From the NCBI RefSeq assembly GCF_009707515.1, contig NZ_WLYI01000004.1, positions 1 through 64,000 on the forward strand: a DNA stretch of 64,000 bases, written 5' to 3'. The notes beneath the pieces are model-generated. The model was given only the letters and a program-made list of their open reading frames with translations, ran no database searches and was not told the DNA's origin. Positions 9,407 through 18,943 of this stretch are shown in pieces (positions within the stretch are counted from its first letter, which is position 1; each line of letters begins with the position of its first letter). The position numbers and the translations under genes were made by a program. Origin of the DNA: Pseudomonas karstica (GTDB taxonomy: Bacteria; Pseudomonadota; Gammaproteobacteria; Pseudomonadales; Pseudomonadaceae).

Positions 9407-9691
9407 TTACTGCTTTTCAGGCGGTAACTCTGGCAGGGCGCGCAAGGCAGTTTCATACCACTCGGTATTGAAGGCTCGGTCTTCTTCGAGCAGCGCGTCA
9501 ATCTCGATGGCCAGCACGTGGGCCATCATCTGCAGGATATCTTCGCGCTCGTAACCCACCAGGGTCAGCTTGTTGAACGTGGCCTGGGCGGCTGGCGGGT
9601 TGTCGTTTTCGATCTGGTTTTCGATCGCTGCGATCAAGGTGGTCTCGGCGAACTCTTCTTCGTCGTTGTCGATATCGGTTGGCTCGCTCAT
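9407..9691 (-). CDS. Conserved acidic protein, function unknown
   Basis: A 94-residue protein with a very acidic N terminus (MSEPTDIDNDEEEFAETT) followed by helices AAIENQIENDNPPAAQATFNKL and REDILQMMAHVLAIEID. I do not recognise a named domain; the ExxDI...M pattern recalls small conserved Pseudomonas proteins. The start at 9691 is preferred because the upstream extension (MGVDWRPFLQEPA) lies within the ribosome-binding region GGAGCC. It is divergent from the glutathione transferase gene. Confidence 0.7.
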   Translation of the reverse strand: MSEPTDIDNDEEEFAETTLIAAIENQIENDNPPAAQATFNKLTLVGYEREDILQMMAHVLAIEIDALLEEDRAFNTEWYETALRALPELPPEKQ

Positions 9692-9816
9692 GGCAGGCTC
9701 CTGAAGGAAAGGGCGCCAGTCTACCCCCATTCAGTAGGGTGATGCTGCTGGTCAGGTATGGCCGGACGTTCTATAACAAGCACTGCCAACCCCGTACACG
9801 GCCTGGAGGCTTTGCG

Positions 9817-10476
9817 ATGCTCAAGCTTTATGGATTTTCGGTCAGCAACTACTACAACATGGTCAAGCTGGCGCTGCTGGAGAAAGGGCTGCCCTTTGAA
9901 GAGGTGCCTTTTTACGCGGGTCAAACTCCCGAAGCTCTGGCTGTGAGCCCACGAGGCAAGGTGCCGGTGCTGGGTGTCGCGCAGGGATTCATCAACGAAA
10001 CCAGCGTCATCCTCGAATATATCGAACAGACTCAGAGCGGCGTTCCGCTACTGCCGAGTGACCCATTCCAGCGTGCCCAGGTGCTGGCGTTGTGCAGGGA
10101 AATCGAGTTGTACATCGAGTTGCCGGCGCGTGCCTGCTATGGCGAAGCGTTCTTTGGCATGCCGGTACCGCAGGCGATCAAGGACAAGTCCAAGGCTGAA
10201 TTATTGCTGGGTGTCGCTGCGCTGGGGCGACATGGCAAGTTTGCGCCCTACGTGGCTGGAGACAGTTTCACCATTGCGGACCTGTACTTTATGTACAGCG
10301 TGAGTCTGGCCTGCGCCGTGGGTGAGAAGTTGTTTGGCCTGGATCTGTTGGCCGAATTGCCATCGGTCAAGGCACTGTTGGAGCGCCTGCATACGTTACC
10401 CAATGCCCAGCGAGTGGCAGCGGACAGGGACGCGGCGATGCCGGCTTTTTTGGCGATGATTGCAGCTAAAAAGTAG
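9817..10476 (+). CDS. Glutathione S-transferase family protein
   Basis: A 219-residue GST. The thioredoxin-like N domain begins MLKLYGFSVSNYYNMVKLAL and contains the cis-Pro of GKVPVL and the ETSVILEYIE glutathione-binding box; the C-terminal helical domain has the conserved SFTIADLYFMYSV N-capping box. The exact substrate is unknown. The ATG at 9817 is preceded by GGAGG at the proper distance; the open frame runs further upstream without a good site. It converges on argH across a REP pair. Confidence 0.88.
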   Translation: MLKLYGFSVSNYYNMVKLALLEKGLPFEEVPFYAGQTPEALAVSPRGKVPVLGVAQGFINETSVILEYIEQTQSGVPLLPSDPFQRAQVLALCREIELYIELPARACYGEAFFGMPVPQAIKDKSKAELLLGVAALGRHGKFAPYVAGDSFTIADLYFMYSVSLACAVGEKLFGLDLLAELPSVKALLERLHTLPNAQRVAADRDAAMPAFLAMIAAKK

Positions 10477-10500
10477 AAAGTCAGTGGCGCTGATGACGCT

Positions 10501-10564
10501 ATCGCGGGCAAGCCCGCTCCCACAAGAGAATGCATTCCAATGTGAGAGCGGGCTTGCCTGCGAG
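10501..10564. repeat. Paired REP element (REPIN), family 2
   Basis: Inverted copies of CGGGCAAGCCCGCTCCCACA and TGTGAGAGCGGGCTTGCC flank about 15 bases. This is a different core sequence from the pair at 9302. It sits between convergent GST and argH genes and could form a long hairpin in either transcript. Confidence 0.8.
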
Positions 10565-10568
10565 GCGT

Positions 10569-11963
10569 TTAGCGGCTGGCCAGCAGTGCCTGGCCACGGG
10601 CCACAGCGGCCTTGACTTGCACCGGGGCAGTCCCGCCCACGTGGTTGCGGGCATTTACCGAACCCTCAAGGGTCAGCACCGCAAACACATCCTGTTCGAT
10701 CTGGTCACTGAACTGACGCAGTTCTTCCAGGCTCATTTCCGCCAGGTCCTTGCTGTTGTCCACGCCGTATTTCACGGCATGGCCAACGATTTCGTGGCAG
10801 TCACGGAACGGCAGGCCACGGCGCACCAGGTAGTCGGCGAGGTCCGTCGCGGTGGAGAAGCCGCGCAGGGCCGCTTCACGCATGATGGCGTGCTTGGGCT
10901 TGATCGCCGGGATCATGTCGGCAAAGGCCCGCAGCGAGTCGCGCAGGGTATCGGCGGCATCAAACAGCGGTTCCTTGTCTTCCTGGTTGTCCTTGTTGTA
11001 GGCCAGGGGTTGGCCTTTCATCAGGGTCAGCAGGCCCATCAGCGCACCGAATACGCGGCCGCTCTTGCCGCGTACCAGCTCCGGAACGTCGGGGTTTTTC
11101 TTTTGCGGCATGATCGAGCTACCGGTGCAGAAGCGGTCTGGCAGGTCGATGAACTGGAACTGCGCACTGGTCCACAGCACCAGCTCTTCGGAGAAGCGCG
11201 ACAAGTGCATCATCGCGATGCTGGCCGCAGCGCAGAATTCGATGGCGAAGTCACGGTCTGACACGCCGTCCAGCGAGTTGCCGCCCACGGCATCGAAGCC
11301 CAGCAGTTGCGCGGTGTATTCGCGGTCGATCGGGTAGGTGGTGCCGGCCAGTGCGGCACTGCCCAAAGGCATGCGGTTGGCGCGTTTGCGGCAGTCCACC
11401 AGGCGCTCGTAGTCGCGGCTGAGCATTTCAAACCAGGCCAGCAAATGGTGGCCGAAGGTCACCGGCTGTGCAGTCTGCAGGTGGGTGAAGCCGGGCATGA
11501 TGGTGCCTGACTCACGCTCGGCCTGCTCCAGCAAACCTTTCTGCAGTCGGGTGATTTCGCTCAGGATCAGGTCTACTTCATCGCGCAGCCACAGGCGGAT
11601 ATCGGTGGCCACCTGGTCGTTACGGCTGCGACCGGTGTGTAATTTCTTGCCGGTTACGCCGATGCGATCGGTGAGGCGGGCCTCGATATTCATGTGCACG
11701 TCTTCCAGGTCGACGCGCCAGTCAAAGGTGCCGGCTTCGATTTCGCCACGGATGGTGGCCAGGCCGTCGATGATGCTGTCGCGCTCGGCGTCGGTCAGCA
11801 CGCCGACCTTGGCCAGCATGGTGGCGTGGGCGATGGAGCCCATGATGTCGTGGCGATAGAGGCGCTGGTCGAAGTTGACGGAGGCGGTGAAGCGCGCGAC
11901 GAAGGCGTCGACGGGCTCACTGAAGCGGCCGCCCCAGGACTGGTTGGTCTTGTCGGTGCTCAT
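10569..11963 (-). CDS. argH: Argininosuccinate lyase
   Basis: ArgH splits argininosuccinate into arginine and fumarate, the last step of arginine synthesis. The 464-residue protein has the fumarase/aspartase superfamily signature [16 protein letters not shown] and the N-terminal [26 protein letters not shown] and [10 protein letters not shown] boxes. Start 11963 is chosen because [14 protein letters not shown] is the family N terminus; the upstream in-frame codon at 12044 adds an unlikely extension. In P. aeruginosa argH lies next to algZ, which is disrupted here. Confidence 0.96.
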   Translation of the reverse strand: MSTDKTNQSWGGRFSEPVDAFVARFTASVNFDQRLYRHDIMGSIAHATMLAKVGVLTDAERDSIIDGLATIRGEIEAGTFDWRVDLEDVHMNIEARLTDRIGVTGKKLHTGRSRNDQVATDIRLWLRDEVDLILSEITRLQKGLLEQAERESGTIMPGFTHLQTAQPVTFGHHLLAWFEMLSRDYERLVDCRKRANRMPLGSAALAGTTYPIDREYTAQLLGFDAVGGNSLDGVSDRDFAIEFCAAASIAMMHLSRFSEELVLWTSAQFQFIDLPDRFCTGSSIMPQKKNPDVPELVRGKSGRVFGALMGLLTLMKGQPLAYNKDNQEDKEPLFDAADTLRDSLRAFADMIPAIKPKHAIMREAALRGFSTATDLADYLVRRGLPFRDCHEIVGHAVKYGVDNSKDLAEMSLEELRQFSDQIEQDVFAVLTLEGSVNARNHVGGTAPVQVKAAVARGQALLASR

Positions 11964-12335
11964 GGATTCGCTCGTGATCTGCTGAAAGAGGGCATGAAAG
12001 TGTGCCGCCGATAATAACAGGGTTGGCCTTGGAGGCGATGCCATGGCTTGCCGGCATTTTTATTTCTCTGCGGAGTGGCTAAGTGCCTTGCCGCCGGCCT
12101 CGTCCGGGAAGAGACTGGAGCCAGGGCTGAACGAGGGGTTTAACGCGGTTGATCCTTGAGGTAAACAAAGGGTGTTTATTGAAACGATATTTGACGATTG
12201 AGCAATATCGTCTTCGTGAGCGTCTACAGTTGCACAGATAGGCAGTTGTACTGACAAAAGACGCGAGCCGTTGTGCAATGCACCACTGTCAGGTAGTGAG
12301 GTCGAACTCCAGGCTATCCATTAAAGAAGAGAGGG
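11964..12335. other. Gene-poor stretch between argH and the algZ remnant
   Basis: About 370 bases hold no convincing gene. The only structure is an inverted repeat, ACGATATT / AATATCGT (12184-12191 and 12204-12211), 12 bases apart. In related Pseudomonas the first two thirds of algZ would be expected here, so it is probably the scar of that gene's loss plus the argH promoter region. Confidence 0.6.
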
Positions 12336-12548
12336 GTGTTCGTATTGTGTATCAGCAAACCCTACGACGATGCCCCATGGCATCGGGTTCTAGGCGGTAT
12401 TGAACAGGTCCGGGTAAATATTGGTGCCGCTCTTGGGGCACTTTTTGCCGCTCACGCTAGTCTTAGCGTGGATCGCCGTGACGGAAGTCACCGCACCTGT
12501 CTACGCTATCCTTGTGCGAGACTCACGCAGGAATCCAGCGCAATATGA
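12336..12548 (+). pseudogene. Decayed 3' end of sensor kinase gene algZ (fimS)
   Basis: A 70-codon open frame ends in a TGA that overlaps the algR ATG as ATGA, the classic layout of an algZ-algR operon. The frame reads like the end of a LytS-type HATPase domain: CISKPYDD in place of the N/G1-box S-N-P segment, ALFAAHASLSV, then DGSHRTCLRYPCARL, which fits the final beta-strand (T-x-T-L-R-Y-P) of such kinases. The upstream catalytic parts, including the H box and N box, are absent in about 500 available bases, where about 1 kb would be needed. This is an inference from pattern, not from an alignment. Confidence 0.55.
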
Positions 12549-13291
12549 ATGTCCTGATCGTTGATGACGAACCCCAAGCCCGCGAGCGACTGAGCCGTAT
12601 GGTCAGCGAACTCGAGGGATACAGTGTCCTTGAACCGAGCGCCACCAGTGGTGACGAGGCATTGACCTTGATTGACAGCCTGAAGCCGGATGTCGTGCTG
12701 CTTGATATCCGCATACCGGGCCTTGATGGCCTGCAGGTTGCCGCCCGCTTGAGTGAGCGCGAGTCGCCGCCCGCGTTGGTACTGTGTGCCTCCCAGGATG
12801 AGTTTTCCCCGCAGGCCCTGGAGGCAAGCGGTGTCAGTTACCTGGTCAAGCCGGTAAGCGCCGACGTTTTGCTCAAGGCGCTGAAAAAGGCCGAGCGGCC
12901 CAATCGCATCCAGCTCGCCGCCCTTACTCAGCCCGCGGCGCAAGGCGGTAACGGACCACGCAGCCATATCAGTGCCCGCACCCGCAAGGGTATCGAGCTG
13001 ATCCCTCTGGACCAGGTGGTCTACTTTATTGCTGATCACAAGTATGTGACCTTGCGTCACGAGGCTGGTGAAGTACTGCTCGATGAGCCGCTCAAGGCCC
13101 TGGAAGACGAATTCGGCGACCGCTTTGTGCGCATCCATCGCAATGCGCTGGTGGCCCGTGAACGTATCGAGCGCCTGCAACGCACGCCGCTTGGGCACTT
13201 CCAGCTATTCCTGAAAGGGCTCAATGGCGATGCCTTGATCGTCAGCCGGCGCCATGTCGCGGGTGTGCGCAAGATGATGCAGCAGCTTTAG
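12545..13291 (+). CDS. algR: LytTR-type response regulator AlgR
   Basis: A 248-residue regulator that controls alginate, twitching and virulence genes in P. aeruginosa. The receiver domain has Asp7-Asp8, the phosphoacceptor Asp54 (VVLLDIRIPG) and Lys102 (YLVKP). The LytTR DNA-binding domain covers about residues 140-245, with RKGIELIPLDQVVYF, HEAGEVLLDEPL, FVRIHRNALV and VSRRHVAGVRKM. The start codon overlaps the stop of the algZ remnant, so translation was coupled to a kinase that no longer appears to be here. AlgR would thus be an orphan, unless its kinase is encoded elsewhere. Confidence 0.95.
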   Translation: MNVLIVDDEPQARERLSRMVSELEGYSVLEPSATSGDEALTLIDSLKPDVVLLDIRIPGLDGLQVAARLSERESPPALVLCASQDEFSPQALEASGVSYLVKPVSADVLLKALKKAERPNRIQLAALTQPAAQGGNGPRSHISARTRKGIELIPLDQVVYFIADHKYVTLRHEAGEVLLDEPLKALEDEFGDRFVRIHRNALVARERIERLQRTPLGHFQLFLKGLNGDALIVSRRHVAGVRKMMQQL

Positions 13292-13358
13292 CTCAAAGGT
13301 TGCGATGGCTCAACATCCCATATCCCGGTGCGATGAGGCCAGGGAGGCCTCACACTTG

Positions 13359-13398
13359 CTGATTCAAATCAAAGCGTATTTGCTTGAGCTGTTATTAT
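13359..13398 (+). promoter_or_regulatory. Anr/FNR-type box and promoter of hemCDXY
   Basis: CTGATTCAAATCAA (13359-13372) matches TTGATN4ATCAA at nine of ten defined positions. A -10 hexamer TATTAT (13393-13398) follows. If transcription begins about seven bases after it, the box centre is close to -40, the class II activation position for FNR-family regulators. Anr control of hemC is inferred. Confidence 0.5.
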
Positions 13399-13428
13399 CT
13401 GCCGTATCTATTCAGTACGGATTGATCC

Positions 13429-14370
13429 ATGTCCTCTCGCGAAATCCGCATCGCCACCCGTAAAAGTGCCTTGGCCTTATGGCAGGCCGAATACGTTAAA
13501 GCACGTCTAGAGCAGGCTCATCCCGGTCTCAAGGTGTCCCTGGTGCCCATGGTCAGTCGCGGTGACAAGCTGCTTGACTCGCCGTTGTCGAAAATTGGTG
13601 GCAAGGGCCTGTTCGTCAAAGAACTGGAAACTGCCCTGCTGGAGAACGATGCCGACATCGCTGTGCACTCGATGAAAGACGTGCCGATGGATTTCCCTCA
13701 AGGCCTCGGTCTGTTTTGTATCTGCGAGCGTGAAGACCCGCGCGATGCGTTCGTTTCCAATACCTACACCTCCCTGGGCGAATTGCCGCTGGGGAGTATC
13801 GTCGGCACCTCCAGCCTGCGTCGCCAGGCCCAATTGCTGACCCAGCGTCCAGACCTGCAAATCCGCTTCTTGCGAGGCAACGTCAACACTCGCCTGGCCA
13901 AGCTGGATGCTGGTGAATATGATGCGATCATCCTGGCGGCGGCGGGTTTGATTCGCTTGGGCTTCGAAGACCGCATCACTTCGGCCATCAGCGTCGAAGA
14001 CAGCCTGCCCGCGGGCGGGCAGGGCGCGGTCGGGATCGAATGCCGAACGGCCGACAGCGAGATTCATGCACTGCTCAAGCCCCTTGATCACTATGACACC
14101 GCAGTGCGCGTCACCGCCGAGCGGGCTCTGAACAAGCACCTCAATGGCGGCTGCCAAGTACCGATCGCCTGCTATGCCGTGCTTGAGGGCGATAACCTCT
14201 GGCTGCGTGGCCTGGTGGGTGATCCGGAGGGTGGAACGCTGCTCACCGCAGAAATTCGCGGGCCACAGAGCGACGCGACTCGCCTGGGTGTCCAGGTGGC
14301 GCAAGAACTGCTGGAAAAAGGCGCCGGCGCCATTCTGCAGAAAGTCTACAGTGAGGCCGGCCCGCAGTGA
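13429..14370 (+). CDS. hemC: Porphobilinogen deaminase (hydroxymethylbilane synthase)
   Basis: HemC polymerises four porphobilinogen units into hydroxymethylbilane. The 313-residue protein has [18 protein letters not shown] at the N terminus, [28 protein letters not shown] and the cofactor-binding cysteine in [14 protein letters not shown] near residue 240. It opens the hemC-hemD-hemX-hemY operon; the stop overlaps the GTG of hemD. A possible Anr site precedes it. Confidence 0.97.
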   Translation: MSSREIRIATRKSALALWQAEYVKARLEQAHPGLKVSLVPMVSRGDKLLDSPLSKIGGKGLFVKELETALLENDADIAVHSMKDVPMDFPQGLGLFCICEREDPRDAFVSNTYTSLGELPLGSIVGTSSLRRQAQLLTQRPDLQIRFLRGNVNTRLAKLDAGEYDAIILAAAGLIRLGFEDRITSAISVEDSLPAGGQGAVGIECRTADSEIHALLKPLDHYDTAVRVTAERALNKHLNGGCQVPIACYAVLEGDNLWLRGLVGDPEGGTLLTAEIRGPQSDATRLGVQVAQELLEKGAGAILQKVYSEAGPQ

Positions 14371-15122
14371 CCGGTTGGCGCTTGCTGCTGACGCGGCCTG
14401 CCGAGGAGTCGGCGGCCCTGGCGACGACATTGTCCGAGGAAGGTGTTTTCAGCAGCAGCCTGCCCTTGCTGGGAATCGAAGCGTTGCCTGCCACCACTGA
14501 GCAAGAGGCGGTTTTTCGTGATCTGGATCGATACTGTGCCGTGATCACGGTGAGCAAGCCTGCAGCACGTCTTGCCCTGCAGCGGCTTGATCAAGTGCCC
14601 TCTCAACCATGGTTCAGTGTGGGCGCGGCGACGGCGCAGGTATTGGCCGATCAAGGCTTTGACGTCAGTTGTCCTCAAGACGGCGATGACAGCGAAGCCT
14701 TGCTTGATTTACCAAGGTTGCGCGACGCTATTGCATGCCCTGGCGCTCGGGTGTTGATCCTGCGCGGTGACGGCGGGCGAGAGTTGCTGGCCGAGCGCTT
14801 GCGCGATCTAGGTGCTAGTGTCGATTATCTGGAGCTGTACCGACGCTTTCTGCCGGCATACGCTCCTGGTGAATTGACGCAGCGCATCGAGGTGGAACGC
14901 TTGAACGGCCTGGTGGTCAGCAGTGGGCAGGGGTTTTTACATCTGCAAGTGTTGGCTGGCCTGGATTGGCCGCAGGTGGCACAGCTACCCTTGTTCGTGC
15001 CCAGCCCGCGAGTCGCCGAGATGGCGCGTGCCGCGGGTGCAAATAAAGTTGTGGATTGTCGCGGTGCCAGTGCCGCGGCTTTGTTAGTGGCGCTACGCAG
15101 TCTTGATGAGCCCACTCTCTAA
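14367..15122 (+). CDS. hemD: Uroporphyrinogen-III synthase
   Basis: HemD closes and inverts ring D of hydroxymethylbilane to give uroporphyrinogen III. The 251-residue product has the sparse family features: [16 protein letters not shown] at the start, [44 protein letters not shown] and LYRRFLP. The sequence is poorly conserved in the family, but position right after hemC is decisive. It starts with GTG overlapping the hemC stop (GTGA). Confidence 0.93.
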   Translation: MTGWRLLLTRPAEESAALATTLSEEGVFSSSLPLLGIEALPATTEQEAVFRDLDRYCAVITVSKPAARLALQRLDQVPSQPWFSVGAATAQVLADQGFDVSCPQDGDDSEALLDLPRLRDAIACPGARVLILRGDGGRELLAERLRDLGASVDYLELYRRFLPAYAPGELTQRIEVERLNGLVVSSGQGFLHLQVLAGLDWPQVAQLPLFVPSPRVAEMARAAGANKVVDCRGASAAALLVALRSLDEPTL

Positions 15123-15140
15123 AACGCAAAGGATGGATAC

Positions 15141-16256
15141 GTGAGCGAAACAGCCTTGCCTAAAGATGAAGCTCAGCCCGCGCTTGATGCGCCTGTTGAG
15201 GCACCGGTCACTGCTCCACGCCGTGGCAACGGCCTGGTGATCGTGGCCTTGTTGCTCGGTGCCGCAGGTATTGCGGCTGGTGGCTGGGGGATCTGGCAGG
15301 TCCGGGCCCTGCAAGCGAGTACCCAGCAGCAGTTGGGGCAGGTGCAAACCCTGGACGATCAATCCCAAGGTCTCAAGCAAGGCCAGCAACAGTTGGCGGC
15401 ACGCCTGGCGCAATTGCCGGGTGCCGATGAACTGGAAGAGCGCCGCCGCCTGGTCGCGCAATTGCAGGGCGATCAGCAACGTTTGAACCTGCGGCTGGAA
15501 ACCGTACTCGGCGCCAGCCGCCAGGATTGGCGCCTGGCTGAAGCCGAGCACTTGCTGCGCCTGGCCAGCCTGCGTCTGTCGGCCTTGCAAGACATCAACA
15601 GCGCCCAGGCGCTGGTCCAGGGTGCCGATGAGATTCTCCGTGAACAGAGTGATCCAGGCTCCTATGCCGCCCGTGAACAGTTGGCCAAGAGCCTTGCGGC
15701 ATTGCGCAGTGTCGAGCAACCGGATCGCACCGGCCTGTACCTGCAACTGGCGGCCCTGCGCGACCAGGTAGTACAGCTGGCTGCCAACTCGCCCGAGTAT
15801 CAGCTTCAGGATGCCCCCCAGGCAGGTCGCCCAACCACTGATACTGAAAGCCGCTGGAGCCAATGGTGGGAGCAGATCTCCCGTTATTTCCGCATCAACT
15901 TCAATCCCGATGACAACATTCGTCCGCTGCTCGCAGGCCAAGGCCTGAACCAGGTACGCCTGGCCCTGAGCCTGGCGCTGGAGCAGGCGCAATGGGCTGC
16001 CCTCAATGGCGAGCCGGCGGTATACACCCGCTCTTTGGGTGAGGCTCGTAGCGTCCTGCAGGACAACTTCAATCAGGACAATCCGCAAAGCCAGGCCATG
16101 CTGGCCCGGCTTGCCGAGCTGGAGCCCAAGGCCGTCTCTGTGGTGACACCGGACCTGGCCGCGAGCTTGGCTGCCGTGCAGGCTTACCTTGAACGTCGTC
16201 ATCTGTCTGCCGACGAAGCCAAGGCTTCCGCTGGCACGCCGGCGACCAAGGAGTAA
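15141..16256 (+). CDS. hemX: HemX-like membrane protein
   Basis: A 371-residue protein with one transmembrane helix near residues 34-57 (GLVIVALLLGAAGIAAGGWG), a Gln-rich coiled coil at about 65-125 and a long helical periplasmic domain. The family is often annotated as uroporphyrin-III C-methyltransferase, but no methyltransferase motif is present and the role in heme synthesis is unproven. It starts at GTG 15141 after GGATG, and precedes hemY by five bases. Confidence 0.85.
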   Translation: MSETALPKDEAQPALDAPVEAPVTAPRRGNGLVIVALLLGAAGIAAGGWGIWQVRALQASTQQQLGQVQTLDDQSQGLKQGQQQLAARLAQLPGADELEERRRLVAQLQGDQQRLNLRLETVLGASRQDWRLAEAEHLLRLASLRLSALQDINSAQALVQGADEILREQSDPGSYAAREQLAKSLAALRSVEQPDRTGLYLQLAALRDQVVQLAANSPEYQLQDAPQAGRPTTDTESRWSQWWEQISRYFRINFNPDDNIRPLLAGQGLNQVRLALSLALEQAQWAALNGEPAVYTRSLGEARSVLQDNFNQDNPQSQAMLARLAELEPKAVSVVTPDLAASLAAVQAYLERRHLSADEAKASAGTPATKE

Positions 16257-16261
16257 AGCCG

Positions 16262-17503
16262 ATGAAGCGTTTCTATGTGATCCTCGTGCTGGCGATTGCA
16301 ATCGCCCTGGCATTGAGTGTGGGCATCTCGAAACACACGGGCTACGTGTTGATTACCTATCCCCATGTGCTGCATTACGAGTCCGGGCTATGGTCGACCC
16401 TGGTGGCGCTGTTTGTCATTGGCCTGGTGATTTACCTGGTCCGGGTGTTGCTGAGCCTGGTGACAACTTCCGGTGGTGTGGTTAACCCGTGGTCGCGACG
16501 CAACCGTAGCCGTCGGGTCCAGATCGCCATCGAGCAAGGCCAGATGGACCTTGCCGAAGGCCGCTGGGCCAGTGCCGAGCGCCACTTGCACCGTGCCGCC
16601 GAGGCAGAGCGCCAACCGCTGTTGTATTACCTCGGTGCCGCCCGGGCGGCCAACGAGCAGGGGCGTTATGAAGAATCTGACGGCTTGCTGGAGCGTGCCC
16701 TTGAACGACAGCCTCAGGCCGAATTGGCAGTGGCGTTGAGCCACGCACAATTGCAAATGGATCGTGGGGACACAGACGGTGCGCTGGCTACCCTGCAGGC
16801 CATGCACGAACGTCATCCACATAATGCTCAAGTGCTGCGTCAATTGCAGCGGTTGCATCAGCAGCGTGGTGATTGGCCCTCGGTCGTTCGGCTGTTACCA
16901 GAGCTGCGCAAGGACAAAGTGTTGCCTGCCAGCGAGCTGGCAGACCTTGAGCGCCGGGCCTGGGGCGAAAACCTGAGCCTTGCTGCCCAGCGTGAAGAGC
17001 AAGGTGAGGCTGGCCAGCAATCCCTTGAGCGCGCCTGGCAACAATTGACTTCCGCCCAGCGGCAGGAGCCTGCTCTGGTGCTCGCCTATGCGGAGCAATT
17101 GCGTCAGTTAGGTGCAGACGCCAAGGCCGAAGAAGTGCTGCGCGGTGCGATCAAGCGCGGCTATGACAGCCACTTGATCAGGCTCTATGGGTTGCTGCGC
17201 GGCAGTGATCCAGCACGGCAATTGAAATTTGCCGAGGGCTGGCTCAAGGACCACCCAGGCGATGCGAGCCTGCTGCTGACCCTGGGCCGACTCAGCCTGC
17301 AAAACAGCTTGTGGGGTAAGGCACGGGACTACCTGGAAAGCAGCTTGCAGGTTCAACGAAACCCCGAGGCCTGCGCCGAGCTGGCGCGCTTGCTGGCGCA
17401 GTTGGGAGATACCGAACGCAGCAATCAATTGTTCCAAGAGGGTTTGGGGCTGCTGGATAAGCGCTTGCTGGCTTCGCCGCTTCCGGTGCCGACGCGGGTT
17501 TGA
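16262..17503 (+). CDS. hemY: HemY-like TPR membrane protein
   Basis: A 413-residue inner membrane protein of the gamma-proteobacterial HemY type, unrelated to the protoporphyrinogen oxidase of the same name. Two hydrophobic helices occur at about residues 4-24 and 40-65, followed by tetratricopeptide-like repeats rich in A/L/E (for example YLGAARAANEQGRYEESDGLL). It is the last gene of the hem operon. It may scaffold heme enzymes, but this has not been shown. Confidence 0.85.
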   Translation: MKRFYVILVLAIAIALALSVGISKHTGYVLITYPHVLHYESGLWSTLVALFVIGLVIYLVRVLLSLVTTSGGVVNPWSRRNRSRRVQIAIEQGQMDLAEGRWASAERHLHRAAEAERQPLLYYLGAARAANEQGRYEESDGLLERALERQPQAELAVALSHAQLQMDRGDTDGALATLQAMHERHPHNAQVLRQLQRLHQQRGDWPSVVRLLPELRKDKVLPASELADLERRAWGENLSLAAQREEQGEAGQQSLERAWQQLTSAQRQEPALVLAYAEQLRQLGADAKAEEVLRGAIKRGYDSHLIRLYGLLRGSDPARQLKFAEGWLKDHPGDASLLLTLGRLSLQNSLWGKARDYLESSLQVQRNPEACAELARLLAQLGDTERSNQLFQEGLGLLDKRLLASPLPVPTRV

Positions 17504-17737
17504 TGTAGGAAACCATGGGGGGTTGTTTCAGAATTGTCTGGTCCAACCCTTCAATATCTCCGATAGGTGCGAATAAAACGACTTGCCGGTAAAGTCCGAC
17601 ATAGACTTAGGCTCAATCCTCTCGGTTCTGACGGGATATCCCTACGTTTTCGCGGAATCGTCTGCTCCGGCGCGTATTGAAAGGGGTAAGGCCTTTCCTC
17701 TACCGTAACTACCTATCTCTTGCGTTGCGGATAAACA

Positions 17738-18259
17738 ATGTCTTTGGCCCCCTCACGCTCCTTGTTCCTTCTGGCGTTTATGGCCGGTGCGCTGACTTTG
17801 GGCGCATCCTTTTACTTGGAGTATGGAGCCCTGTTGCGTCCTTGCTTCCTGTGCCTGGTGCAACGGGTCTTCCTGGCTATCTTTACTTTGATCAACCTGG
17901 CAGCAGCGGTGCATGGCCCCACGCGTCACGGAATCTATCTGTACGGGGGAGCTAGCATGGGCTGTACGTTACTCGGAGCTATTACTGCGCTGCGTCAGGT
18001 GTTGTTGCAAAATATTCCGGAGGATCAACTGCCCAACTGTTGGCCCAGCTTGCAGCATATGATCGCGGACTTGTCGTTCCTGGAGGCTCTGAAACGGGCA
18101 TTTCAGGGCGGTTTTGACTGTGTGGAGATCAACTGGACGCTGTTTGACCTGAGCCTTCCCGAGTGGAGTTTGCTGTTCTTCATTGGGATGCTGACCCTTG
18201 GGGCCGCACAGTTCTCGCGGTTGGTGTTCAGCCAGCGTTTTCACCCGGTGAAGCACTGA
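17738..18259 (+). CDS. DsbB-family disulfide bond protein (DsbH-like)
   Basis: A 173-residue membrane protein with four predicted helices and the DsbB cysteine pairs: CFLC at residues 36-39 (C-x2-C) and two further periplasmic cysteines near 101 and 128 (LPNCW and FDCVE). It would reoxidise DsbA using quinone, giving periplasmic disulfide bonds. P. aeruginosa has two such proteins; this one lies between hemY and algQ and is the extra paralogue. It follows a 234-base gap, so it probably has its own promoter. Confidence 0.9.
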   Translation: MSLAPSRSLFLLAFMAGALTLGASFYLEYGALLRPCFLCLVQRVFLAIFTLINLAAAVHGPTRHGIYLYGGASMGCTLLGAITALRQVLLQNIPEDQLPNCWPSLQHMIADLSFLEALKRAFQGGFDCVEINWTLFDLSLPEWSLLFFIGMLTLGAAQFSRLVFSQRFHPVKH

Positions 18260-18468
18260 ATCGAGGACGCAGATTATTAGGATGGGATTAAACACTTGTA
18301 TGAACTTTCTCTCCTGCGTACCTTGAAGCCATAGTCGTGCGGGCATAATCTGGCTCGCACGCGTTATTGAAACCGTCTGTTTATGCGACTTTGTCCGGTA
18401 ACCGCTTTAATGTTTGAGGCGTTGCACGGGCAGAGGGCGGCAGCGCCCATAAGGGAAGAGAGATCATC

Positions 18469-18927
18469 ATGCTGGAAGGTTGTCAGAATGCTCAGGAACG
18501 CTGGGGTGGTGTGCACAAACTGATCGATGGTTGGTTGACGGCGCGTCACGAACTGGTTCGGGCCTTTGATGCTCTCGGCGCCAAGCCCGAAGCGCTGGCC
18601 GAGAATCGCAAGCCGCTGCAAGAGTTCTGTGAAGTGTTGGTGGATTACATATCTGCCGGCCATTTTGGTGTCTACGAGCAACTGACCAAGGAAGCCGAGG
18701 CCTTCGACGATCAGCGTGGTCTGGACTTGGCCGAAACCATTTACCCGCGCATTGATGTCATTACCGAGAAACTCCTGGCATTCACCGATCTATGTGACAA
18801 GGGCGAATGCGTTGCGGCGAAATTCAAGGAGTTGGGTGGCTTGCTCCATGAGCGTTTCGAGCTGGAAGATTGCCTGATCGAAGTGCTGCACAACGCCCAC
18901 AAGGAGGAGTCCGCAGCACAGGCCTGA
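18469..18927 (+). CDS. algQ: Anti-sigma70 factor AlgQ (Rsd-like)
   Basis: A 152-residue member of the Rsd/AlgQ family that binds sigma70 and frees core RNA polymerase for alternative sigma factors. It carries the conserved helices [21 protein letters not shown], and the [20 protein letters not shown] core, and a C-terminal [16 protein letters not shown]. AlgQ is a regulator of alginate and siderophore genes in P. aeruginosa. The gene is separated from a convergent FKBP gene by a bidirectional terminator. Confidence 0.92.
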   Translation: MLEGCQNAQERWGGVHKLIDGWLTARHELVRAFDALGAKPEALAENRKPLQEFCEVLVDYISAGHFGVYEQLTKEAEAFDDQRGLDLAETIYPRIDVITEKLLAFTDLCDKGECVAAKFKELGGLLHERFELEDCLIEVLHNAHKEESAAQA

Positions 18928-18943
18928 TGGGCTGCGGCAAGAC

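Noticed and set aside
15093..16313. 406-codon open frame opposite hemX
   Set aside because: Antisense to a well-placed operon gene, rich in Gln/Leu/Ala, with no recognisable domain.
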